Assembly (NCBI GenBank): GCA_009767595.1
Contig: VSDK01015859.1
Location: 162,964 to 226,963, forward strand
Direction of reading: 5' to 3'
Length of the DNA stretch: 64,000 nucleotides
Origin: Symbiodinium kawagutii
Taxonomy: Eukaryota > Sar > Dinophyceae > Suessiales > Symbiodiniaceae
Numbering within the stretch: the first letter of the stretch is position 1; each line of letters starts with the position of its first letter. Position numbers and translations under genes: made by a program. Positions 23,801-35,800 of the stretch are shown here, in pieces. The notes under the pieces are model-generated. The model did no database searches. It was given only the letters and a program-made list of their open reading frames with translations, and was not told the origin of the DNA.

Positions 23801-26800
23801 TTGGTCCTTTGATTCTTCGCGTGCGTGTGTGTCTGTATTAATTTGTATGTTGCTGCCACCGAAAATGATCGGAACCCAGAAAATGGATTGTTTCTTGCTA
23901 TCATGTCTGATATGGGATGATTTAGAGAGTCCCCTATTTTGAGAAACACTCATATGGTGGTTTCTCAAAATAGGGGTACCCAAAAAATGGTTGGTTTATT
24001 ACTCTAAGTGCCTAATATTACATGATTTAGAGGATCCGCTATTTTCAGAAACGCTCATATCGGGATGATCAAATTGACGAGCATGTTTTTCGGTGGAATA
24101 GAACCACGAACGCGCGTTTCATCAGCGACGCCAGGACGGTCAATGATCATCCCTGCAGCCTACCAGTTCTGTCCTTGCAGATCTGACAATAATATGGCGA
24201 GCTGGGTCAATATGAACCAACCAATAATGGGGGATAATAATCAGTAATAATAGGGAAAACAATGGTTAATGATGGGGAACCAGGGGTACAGGGTTTTGAC
24301 CCACAGCCATATGTGTCAATTTCCAGGCTATTGAAAGCTACAGGGGACTTGTCATGCGCTTGAAAAATCCAGCCAAACTCCAATCAAACACGCAGAAGCA
24401 AAGTACTAGAATGTCAAAGATTGGGTAGACTTGGCAATTCACATTGACATGTCTATATTGCCTTTTACTCAGAGGTACAAGAAAGCCACTACCCCATATT
24501 TTCAATGGTGAATCAACATCACTGGGATAACAAATTGAGACTGGTTTATTCATATTAGGATTTTCCATGAATAGTTTCATGACGTTTGATCTGCTTTGTA
24601 AAGATGTTTCTTAAGTAGTTTAAAGCAATTCATCAATAATCAACTGGATCCTAGGTTACCATGATTGGATACGATGGGTCTTAGATTGACCCATTTAGAG
24701 ATTTTAATGAGTTACAAGTTGTAAGTGTGCAACTGTGTAGAAGACAATCCTAGCCAACAGTCGATGGACGTGTTTTTTCTTTGCTGCTGTGTTGCTGTGA
24801 TTCTGCGGAGATTAGCAGCAAATATTTCAGTTGCATTGAGTTCTACCAAGCACTTCATCCTACCTGGTAATGTTTGTTAAGACAGGTCTAGCTTCAACAT
24901 TATTGTGCTTGATATCTCCAACGCTGTTTTTTGATTGTCATTGTTAGTATTGAATCATCAACAAGCAATTGTGCAGCAACCATCCTTGTTTTTGTTGCCA
25001 TTAAGCTGTTGCTCATAAATGGCTTTGTTGGTACTTGGAAGCATTACTGAGTATCAAATGGCTATGGGTCAATATAAACTACGTACGAATAATTGGGGAT
25101 ACAGTAATATGAGCACAGTGGGCATGGGTTGAAGAGGTTTCTTCTACCGATTTGGTTTCATCTGGGGTTGCTGAGTGTTCTGGGGCGCCAACGAGAGATG
25201 AAACCTTTCGCTATTTCATTTGTATTACCAAGAACCGGCGTTTGCGTAGACTCCATCGCTGGGGTAAGTGTGGCGCCAAACCAGGTTCTTGCTCGCTACA
25301 GGTTGAAGGCCTTGACACGTTGGATGGTGTCCAATACGATGCGGCGTGCAGGCATTGTTGGCCCCGTGGTCGGAAGCCAGGAGCTGAATCGGACGCCTAC
25401 GCAGCAAGGTCTTCTTCAGATAGCGCGGATGCCAGCCTTGCTTCAGATGTATGATTTATGTCTTTAGGCGGCCATGTTCGCTGCGCGTACGCATACGCTG
25501 AGGGTTATATCTGGCCAAAGATTGGCTCGATACGTCCGCCCTGTTTCTAACGCAATGTTGCGTGCGTTACGACTAGACACACGGTTCTTTTGTGTCTACT
25601 TCAAGTTTGGGGGAAAGCTTGTCCTCCATGTGCGTTTGCGTGTCTTTACACTTGGTCACACAGTTTATTTTGGCTTGGGCATGTTGGTTTTTAGCGCAGC
25701 AAGCTGCATGTGCTATGTTTGCTCAGCCAGTTTGTGACCATTGTGTAAGTTGTGACATTGCGGCGATTGTTCTTGCCAAGTTTCTGTCAGCATGCCTTTG
25801 ATTTCTTTGTCTGCTGAAGAACAGTCCGCGGCATTAAAAGCGGCGTCGCCTGACTTGAAGTATCACTTATGTGAGGTGAATGTTCCAGTGGAGGTGCAAG
25901 CTGCTCTGTTCCACAAAGGCTTCATTGACTTGCAGTTTACCGGGCTTGACGAAACTTGCCTAGAAGTGCGCGCTGCCCTTGCTGCTGAGATTGGCTTGAA
26001 ACAGGACGAGTCCACAGAAGCCCGCCAAAGCGTGGCTCGGCTCTTGTCTGCGTGGGAATCCTCCCGGGCGCAGCTTGTCGCTGAGGACAAGATGAAAGCT
26101 GAAAGCAAACTCGGTCAAACACCTCGGATTGCGCAGTGCTCCGAGATGGCCGCTTTGCGCCAGGCGGTGGAGGCAGATCTTGGCAAGCTCCAGGACGATG
26201 AAGTTCCTGCCAAGTCCCTCATTGCCGCCAAGTTGGAACAGATCGAATCTGGCGATCTGAGGGCTGAAGATCTGCATGAAGTCCTTGCCTTGAAGACACA
26301 GATGTGGATCTCTTCAGCGGCATCATCGAGCATGGCGCTGGCAATCTCAAGATCAGGCCCGGCAAAGCAAGCATTGCTATGCCAGCAACTCCGGAAGAAT
26401 TGCGGCTGCGCCTTCGCCGCGTTGGCGTTGCGTGGCTGACGGTGGGTTCCAAGCATAAGAACTAAGCCTGGATCACCCCTTCATTTCTGGAAGCTTTCCG
26501 GCGCTTGTCGGATCATATTGTGGGCAAGCACATCGCCATGTTTCTAATGACGCAGGGGATGACAAAGCACACTTCGTGGAACCTGGTGTTGTCTTATGAG
26601 CTGGAAGTCCGCAAGCGTGCCTACCAGCAGCTATGTGATGGCAAGCGTTCCTCGGAGGACTCGTGGAATTATTCTGCCGAGTTGATCAACAAGCATTTCT
26701 TGGTTCCCTTGACCGCGTCAATTGATTTCTTCAGTTCCTTGGGAGGTTCCTGCGTTCCAAGGAAAAAGCCAGGGCAAGCATGGGAAAGGCAAAGGCAAAG

Positions 26801-29800
26801 GCAAGAGTAAAGAAAGCAACTTGGTTTCCAAGCAGTTCCGGAAGACGCGAGCAGTGCAGGGTAGAAAGCTTTGCTTCAGGTTCAATAATGGCAACTGCAA
26901 GGACGAGAACTGCCCGTACCACCATGCCTGCAAAATTTGTTTCAGTGAGGGCCATGGCAAGAAAGATTGCCCGAACCGTCAGAGGATTGGTTCGCGATCT
27001 TGAAAGGCAGCAGAGCTGATGGGCCCCGCCATGCTTCACCCAATTCAGCTGAAAGTACCGCAGGCGCGCCCCCCTCGCCTGCAGTGGGGAATTCTTCTCC
27101 GGGAGGGCGCGCCTGCCCCGATACAGCAAGTGTTCTGCATGAAGAAGAAGATGATGAAACAGCTTGGTTTCATCAGGCAATAGGTGGCTTTGAGCCACCT
27201 TTGAAATCTCATTTGATAGGGAAAGTAAAAGCCTTGACAGACGGGGGTGGTTTTTGCTCGCCTGGCCGATGGAGCCCAAGTGCTGGTAGGTACCCAATGT
27301 TTTGCTGGTTTGGAGTCGGTCCTCGACAAGCATTTGGATTGGCGAAAGCTCCTGTTTGAATTGGCGTGCAAGAAACACGCTTCCCAGCCTTTTCCGGCAA
27401 GGCTGGTTGAAGAAGCTAGAAAAGTCATCTAACCGATTCTGTTGAAGCATGGTGCTCGACTGGATTTGGATGCCGTCCCTGCACGGCAGCCTTTTCATCT
27501 GGCTTTGCTTGAAAAATATTTACGCCTCTGCGAGGATCCAGATGCTTCTGTGTATTTTCAGGAAAAGATTCTTTTGCAGAAGGGGTCACCCTGGGCGTCA
27601 ACCGCAAATGCCGCGAGCTCCTGCTGTCTTTGAGAAAAAGCGTAAGTGGCGAACCTATGATGGGGAAACTACGCCTGCAGAAGTGCTCCGTAATACCCCA
27701 CAAAAATAGGGAACGCAATGGTTCATAGGGGTACAGGGTACCACAGCCACATTATCATGATAATCACGATCGGCTATGACTAGTGATTAGTCTTCCAACA
27801 TATGTCGGTTTCTAGAAATAGGGTTACCCCTAAATCATCCAATATTAACGATTTATAGTTAATACCACCATTTTTGTGGGTCCCCTCTTTTGAGAAACAC
27901 ACATATTTTCTCTAGTTGGTGGTTTTAAGCATTTGTCGTGTTCCCTCATTTGGCATGCTTGGCTTATAGCTAAGGTATTTCAGAGGGGTTGAAACCGCCA
28001 ACCAGTCATGATCATTACAACCACTGCAACACACTGCAGCCATTATCATGATTGGAATGATTGTGATTAGTTATATAATGATACCAATCACCATTATAGT
28101 GGAAACTTAATCACTATTATATTACAAACCACTACTTATCCACTATGAATCATTATAAACAACTATACTTGGATGTGCGCCCCCACTTACGAAGTCACTG
28201 ACCATGGTTTTCAGGGGTTTGTTACCTGATAGGGCGTAGCTAACCATGGTTTGTAAGCCCAGCTGCTTCCAACCATTCTTAAGCGCATGATTATAACCAT
28301 GGTTAATTAAGCCTTATCAGGTAGCTTGGAACCATTCTACTAAGCAGTCTTGAGCATGATTAACTAGCCATGGTTATAAACCATTCTATTAACCACTCCA
28401 CTTGCCAAATTATGTTATAACCACTGCTTCTTAAAAATTATGACCACTATTAAAACCATTCTTAAACATTATAACCGTTCTCAACCACTATTAACCACTT
28501 AAGCATTCTGAGCCACCCACGGTTCTTCGGAGTTGAAACCACCTCTTGCAGTACTGATGACCGAGGCATTCACCTCTTGCTGCAGTCCACCGATGTGATC
28601 TGGACAACTCCATGGGTGGCTGGTGACGACTGCAACCATTGCGGGTTGGTGGGTTTGCGGCAGTTTTTAATTGGTGACTGCAGTGGTTAATGGTAGAGAT
28701 TATAGTGGTCAATGACAAGGATTATTGTGGTCATTAATGAGGCCGGATTGATAACCAACAATAGTGGTTGAACAACTACTGGTTGATGGTTTTCAACATG
28801 TTTTTCCCCAGTACGTCCAGTGCTGCGAAATGGTTTATGAAGTGATATTTTTTTGGAGGCGTTGAAACCACCAACCAGATTGAGCATAAACACACACAGG
28901 AACCAGCAACCAGTTGCTGTGCGGTTGGTTTGTTCTGTTCTTTTCTGGGTAGTGGTTGATTTAACGATCTTGGAAACACTCATAGGTAGCGGGGCAGCAA
29001 CCAGTTGCTATTGTCACGTTTGTTGCCGATGACTTTGTATTGCTCTTACTAGTGGCATTCTGGTTGATCACAGCAAATCCATCTTAGAGAGATTTATTCA
29101 GGAAAGGCCATGCAAGTCATCGGGAATTGTGTTTTGATAAAATGGTCATTTGAAATGACAAAATTACCTTACTTCGAGTAATCCCCACCATGGCATAACA
29201 TGGACACATATTTTATGGCATTTTTTCTGGCATATATTCTGTGCATTCTATCTGGCATTCTATTTGGTATATCTTCTGGCATTTTTTCTGGCATATTTTT
29301 CTGGCATGTCTTTTGGCATTCTATTTCACATATGTTTCTGGCATTTTATCTGGCATATCTTCTGGCATCCTATCTAGCATTCTTTCTGGCATTCTATCTG
29401 GCATATTTTCCGGCATTCTATCTGGCATATTTTCCGGCATTCTATCTGGCATATCTTCTGGCATCTTCTGGCGTTCGACCCTACTCCCTTGAATTGGGCC
29501 TTCCAACCTGACACGGTCACACGGCTGATCGTGGTTCGTCAGTCCCTTGATGGCTGGACGTCTTCTGTTGTGATCGGCAAGCCAAACGAATCTGTTGGTT
29601 GCCAGACCTACCAACTGAGTTCCGGTATGGGGCTGATGGTTCCCTTGACATGGTTGCTACGGACGACTGCTGGGATTTTCTGGGTGGCTCCATATTCTTT
29701 ATCAAGCAACCAACAAGGTAAATAAGGAAGAGCCCTATGTTGAGTTGCATTTTTTCATTTGTTTGTGCATCATATGGCATGAACGACATGATTTTCATAT

Positions 29801-32800
29801 GAGTTTTCTTGGAGACGGACTACTTATCACGAGCTCATGCTGGCCATCAACTTGCTGCAACATATCACACAACCACCCAGACTTCCATGGGGCTGGTCTG
29901 TTGTAACCCAACCATGGCCCTGAAATCTTTCCCCAGAAATGGTCGCACGGCATCTTGCCAGTTGCCACAGATGAACTTGTTCCCGTGAGGACCATTCTCT
30001 TGGGGGCCTTCGCTAACCAGGAGGACACTACGCACCTGTCCCTTCCTTAGCATATCTCGCAAGAGGTCAACCAATCATGGCTGATTTAGCATAGTTCGAC
30101 CATCGACCTTTCAACAAAAAGTCGAAAATGGAATGTTATTCATGAATAGCGTTCAAATATTTCAGCAAGCTGGCGGCATTGTTGACGCCGCTTAGGGCAT
30201 GAATCTCTTCGTTGAACTTAAAAGCAAGTGCACGCAATTAGTCGCTGATAGATGTTATCAGTTGAAGATGTTCCCAACCATATCATGTGTTTATGAATAT
30301 AGTTTGTACTGACGAGTTTTCCAGCAAGGAACCTGTTTCCTTTGGATGATTTGGGGTTGCCACGGTGCCTGCAGACACCACCAAGTGCGATCTCAAGTTG
30401 CGATCCGAGAAACGACCGGAGGCAGAAACGCAATCCTTTCATCGGTGCTGTTCGGGCCACGCCCGACAGGTTCTTATGATACCTGATTTGGTGGTTTCTC
30501 AAGTCATAGGGTTACCCCTAAATCATCCGTTGATGGTCATTCTTGGTAATAAACCAACTGTTTTTTTGGGGCCCACATTTTGAGAAACCCTGATTTGTAC
30601 AATATTTGTATGGGGTTGTTCTGTTCACAAATGAGCTGGGAATACAACTAGTAGTGAAGCCATGTCAACCAAGTTGATTGCCCATTCACTTAACACCCAA
30701 GATCAGCAAAGTCTCTCCATGCTCGTTTTTCAAGATTGGGGACCCCCAAATCATTTGTTAGATTAGTCATTCATAGTGATATACCAACCATCCTGTCAGG
30801 GTTCCCAAAGAATTGCTTGAGAAATCACCACTTTTTTTTTTCATCCACAAAGATCTTGGATTGGTTGGGACGATTTCCAAGTCACCACATTTCCATTATA
30901 ATTCATGACTTGGAAATCGACCCCTTCATCCACTCACAAATAGCTAGGGCAGGACACTGGGTCCGCAGGACATTGGCATCGTGGAGGTTGCTGCGGCTGT
31001 GCTCTCTGCAATAGGCCGCCTCGGATCTCCGTGGCGACGGATGCCCCATGATGGATCCGGTCCGTTGGCTCAAGTGATTTACTCAAGATATATTAAGATA
31101 TCTTAAGATGATCATCATTGATTCTTATCCATCAAGATGATTGATCGATACTATTTTAGATCATTGTTTATCATCCATCAATCCATTGTTTTTCCCATGT
31201 CTTCTGGCTGAACTCTCCGTGTTCATGGGTTTGCCCGTGAGTTGTTGCTGGGTACCAGCACAGCTCACCGCTCAACAGGCTCGAGCTTGATCGGCATGCA
31301 CGCTGTGGATACCTTGGAAGCACCTCTCGTTCCCCTCCTCGTCACGGGGCAACGATGATCTCACCAGGGGGTTGGATGGTTGCCTGGGTGGGTGATGCCG
31401 GTGGTGCTCCGAGGAAAGTGAGCAGCCCTAGTTGTATCAGCCCTGTGTTTTCTGTAGGTTTCTATTGGTGCTGTGCCGTATCGAAATGGCATTGTCATTG
31501 ATGATTCTTCCACTCAGAACAAGTGTTCGGTCAATGATGGTGCATTGTGGTCGCGCACAGCTGACAGCAAAGTCTGACAACGTTCCTCACCTGGCTCGGT
31601 CGAGCGGGGTGGAAAGAAAGGTGAAGCGACCGGAAAAAAGGAAGCACAAAAAGCTTCCTATACAGACGTACGAAGAGTTCCCCATGACAAGAGAAAAGGG
31701 CCACGCAGGCACCAAAACAGCAGATTCAAGATGCTCAAATTCAATTCTCGTTCACCGTAGACTTAGCACGTTGATACTTCAAATTTCGATAACACTTCTC
31801 ACGCAGAACATGGGAGGTATGAGCATGTGAAGTTCTCAATACACCAACATCCGGGAAAGGACCAAGCAGAAATAAACGCGCAGTACCCACACAAGACGGC
31901 AAGATCTCTGCGTGGTGAAGTTGATGTAGCAGTTTCGGCCGAACCAAGTAACCCGTCAATGGTCTATGGTGCATTGTGGCCAATGGATACTGCAATCAAA
32001 TCTGAACTTACTTAACCAAAGGTATCCATTATTAGTGTATCATCTTAACTTACGTACTTTGTTGAGCATATCTTTCATGGTGGTACTAACCAATTGCACC
32101 AAAGTAATGTAGCACCAAATTATATGTGTCACCGGTGATGATGGTAGCCCTGGTGGCCAAAGATCAGCTGTCCATGTGTGGCCGGGGATGTGAACAGCTG
32201 GGGCACAGGCTACACACAGCCATTTGGGCCATGGGTCTGGGTCCAACAATTGCAGGTCGTAGATGTGAACAGCCAAAGGTACAGGGTTTTGACCCACAGC
32301 TGTATGATTTGAAGTCCAATTAGTTATGATTACTGTAGCAATTATGAACATAATGACTGTTGTTTTTATTCTTTTTGCTTGTCAGGTTTGGAAGCCAATA
32401 GAGAGAGTATTCGGTGGGCAGATAGATAGAAACATTGGCAGAAAGACAGATTCGCAAATTGGTCGACAGATCGGTAGCCAGCTAGCTGATTAGGGAATTG
32501 GATACGATCGATCGATAGATAGACAGATTGATTGATTGATAGACAGATTGATTGATTGATTGATTGATTGATTGACAGATTGGTTGATTGACAGATAGAA
32601 GATCGATTGATCGATTGATAGATTGATACAGTAGATAGATATAGAAATGTAGAAATATAGATAGATAGGTAGATAGATCTGTAGATAAATGGAAGTCAAC
32701 CACAGTTGGAATTCTTTACCTGGAAGTTTAACCGAAGCTGGAAGTCTTGACCTGGAAGAAAAAAATGACAGTTTCAGTAGGTGACTTCCAGATAACTTTG

Positions 32801-35800
32801 CCAGAGTGTGCGCTAATCTCACAGAGCAGCTTTGAACTACCATTTGATATAGGCAAATGATGGCAAACGATCTGCAACTACTGAAATTCCTATTGCTATG
32901 TGATTACCAACAGGTAGTTGATGGTTGATGATGGTAAATGATGGCCAATCGGTGGCATAATGGGGAACGGTTGCTGCTTGGGGGGGTACCATGATTTTGA
33001 AAAACCACAAATGAACAGATCTAGAGATAAGGACCACGAGTCGTGGTCCCGAGCCTCTGTTGCTAAGCCGACGGTTGGTGGTTGCAATCCCAAGAACATG
33101 CCGCCGAGAACCGATACATTTCTCGCGGCTGAGCGCAATACTCATCACAACCCAACAAGGGTTGCCAACTGAAACTGGCTCATGTCCCGAAGGAATGTAT
33201 TGACCACGATGATCGAAGATTTCAACATTTGATGGTTTCTCAAGTCATGGGCAACCCACCCCCCCAAAATGGTTGGTTTATGAATTCATAGTGATGATTT
33301 GGGGCGTTACCCCTATTGTAAGAACCATCGTTTATTACTGACACTTTGCACCATCATCAAATATTCTTAAACACTCTTCGTTTTATGAACAATTTATAGG
33401 AATGACCTATCCTTTTCTGAGATCGACTCGTTGGAAGTCCTGCAGGCGAAAGCCAACAACCAGGGGTTTCCTAGGTCCATGAGAATCTGACATGATTTAT
33501 TGTTGAGCGATATGAATATTAATTGATTAATTGCTATGCTACACAGCTATACTCAGTATTATTTAATCATTATTTGGCTATACTTTTACCCGTAATTAAA
33601 AACAGACTGTTGAGTTAGTTCAACCAGTGAATTGGAGTCTGGACATGCGGTATTTTGATCCAACGCCTGTTGCAAGTAGATTAGCAGCCAGTCATGTTAA
33701 TATTCAAGCAGCTATACTTTCAAGCTTCGAGCTCAAAAATGTGCTCCAGGGTCTAGTGTATTAAACGACATCAAAATATGTCGCATATAGTTGAACAAAT
33801 TCCTTGCAGTGTATCCATGCAATCTACTGGGTTCTATCGCCTTTGCTGCGAGGTTGATTTTTGAAGCTGTGACTTGAGACCATTTGCAAATCAAGGCTAT
33901 GAATTTGCAGTGGGTGTTAACATCCCTCTTAAAATGGTCTCTGCAGGGGAATGTTGCAAGTAAAACCGGCGACTCAGAGTCCTGTTCAAACTGCGGCTCG
34001 CAGCCACAGCGCAGTCTGGGATGCAAAGGCAAGCGCTTCATTGCTGCATTTGACGTTGAAGGAACCAGCAATGACACGCTTGAACTGCATTAGCTGAAAG
34101 AGTTGCCTGTGACGCTATCGCCCTCCCCAAGACGGCCGGAAAATGAAGCGACCGCAGCAGGCAGCGCTTCGAGGGAAAGCAGGCGGCCGGCGGCGGCTCA
34201 AAAGCTGCCATCCAACAATTGGCAGCACGCATGTTTAACCATTGCTAGATCATGGGTTGGCATGCATTTGCATGTAAACGTTTGAAGCCTAGGGCGCTTC
34301 ACAACTTTCCGGCTATCAACTATCCCAGGCTTTCACTTGGCTTATTTCGCACAAACAAGCAGTAATTGCCAGCCGGCGACGGGCAGATGACAGCAACTGA
34401 TCGCAATCCATGTCAGCTGTTGTCATGCGCACGCCGCTGCGATAAAATAAAGCACCCGGTGGACCTGCGTTAATTGCAGTCTTTTCCCCAACTGAGACTG
34501 AGAAATGAGACCCCGCAGCCAAAAAAATTGAAGAATAGTGGCAAAAAGAAAATTGATGAAAATTGATTCCCAAATTCAATGCGTTTGATTGTCATGTAAG
34601 TCTTTGGGGGGCTTGGGCTGCCAAATCCTGGTCGGTTCTTCATTTGTTTGATTTTATTTGGCATTGTTTCTAGCACTATTCTGTAAAGCGTGCTTCAAAA
34701 TTCTCAAGCTTTGGTCCAGGTGTTTCGGATTTCGGATTGTTTCAATATATTGATTTTGTTGGATTTTCGGCTAGCTGCATACTCCGGGTTTCCATCGCTT
34801 TTGTGTGCAATCACGATTCAACACTTGCAGTGGCAAGAGCTGCAACCGCAGCAAGTTTGCAATAGGGGTTTGATTTGGACAAATGTGATTTGGTGCTACC
34901 TGTGTTGTTCATGGGGTTCTTTGTTGTTTCTTGTTGGTGATATTCGCGTTGACTAACCACATTTTTATGGAAATTCAAGTGAAAATAACATGAACATTAT
35001 TGTCTGTATTTATTAAACATTCCCAAGTCAAGGTGTCCCTTGAATCCCTCCGCCCCAAATAATTTTGCAGCCTGCTGCTCATGGACTCTCTTGGGACATT
35101 GGGACCCATCAAACGCTTGATGGTCACAGCTGAGGTCAATCTATTTCCACCGTTTCTTTTAGCTTTGTGTGTTCCTTGGACCTTTAAAAGGGTCAATGCC
35201 CTTTCCCCTGCCCTGGGCTGCGAGTTGGAGAATGAATTGGCAACACACCGGTTACGAATAATTCACTCTTGATATTTGTTAACAAAGAATGTTAGTCAAC
35301 ATGTACGGTTGTTGAAAATGGTTATTCGCTTCAAGCAATTGAGCCAGTTGGAAGCCATTTTTCCGTTTTTGAAAAAATGTTGGCGATTCCTGATCGATTT
35401 TATTCCTATAATCAAGGATTTCTAATTGAAAAATGGAGTGAGCAAAAATTCCTAATTGATTATGATTTTGGACCCCTTGTTGAGGACAGGTGAGTTGCCA
35501 TTCAGCTGGCCTGAACTATAAAATCGCTAAGCGCGATCAAACAATGAATCAGATTTCATTGGGAAACCATCAATCATTCAGTGAATATATTGATTTTGAG
35601 GCCGAGGTTACAAAACGTATTTTGTATGTGTGTTTTCAAAATAGGGGACACAAAAACATCATGGTTTACTATGAATGATTCATATTGGATGACGTGGGGG
35701 TACCACTATTGAAAAAGTACTCTATATTTTACACAACAACAGTTATCAAACATACTGTGCCTAGAAATGTCGATTTTTTTTGAACGTATGATCCATTTGT

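Larger units (their letters stand above)
23635..28565 (+). other. Transporter intron 5 (GT-AG, 4.9 kb)
   Basis: Largest intron. It holds two abutting family A copies, family C copies, a decayed retroelement in the sense direction (25,130-27,710), another A plus a B copy, and ends in a 500-base A/C-rich tract (28,010-28,510: ATTATAACCACTG, CACTATTAAAACCATTC). The 24,320-25,060 stretch is A/T-rich with nothing recognisable. Confidence 0.65.
28603..29989 (+). other. Transporter intron 6 (GA-AG, 1,387 nt)
   Basis: Starts GACAAC. Contains a G/T-rich stretch, a family B copy and a 24-bp minisatellite. The rest (29,500-29,980) has open frames without coding bias. Acceptor TTGTTCCCGTGAG|G. Confidence 0.55.
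30024..30968 (+). other. Transporter intron 7 (GA-AG, 945 nt)
   Basis: Starts GACACT, ends GTCCGCAG|G. It carries two reverse-oriented family A copies 130 bases apart; the rest is A/T-rich. Confidence 0.6.
31341..35134 (+). other. Transporter intron 9 (GT-AG, 3.8 kb)
   Basis: Second largest intron. It holds a family C remnant, a GATA/GATT microsatellite block and family A copies near 33,000-33,330. The stretch 33,350-35,100 is A/T-rich with no element I can name; a GC-richer patch at 33,960-34,250 has open frames but no splice pattern or bias. Confidence 0.55.

Noticed and set aside
31065..31074. TTGGCTCAAG, matching the 3' end of the dinoflagellate spliced leader
   Set aside because: Only ten bases, no match further upstream, and inside intron 8; chance is likely in a 64-kb window.
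32482..32843. Reverse ORFs with SINQSINQ repeats
   Set aside because: Translation of a GATT/GATA microsatellite.
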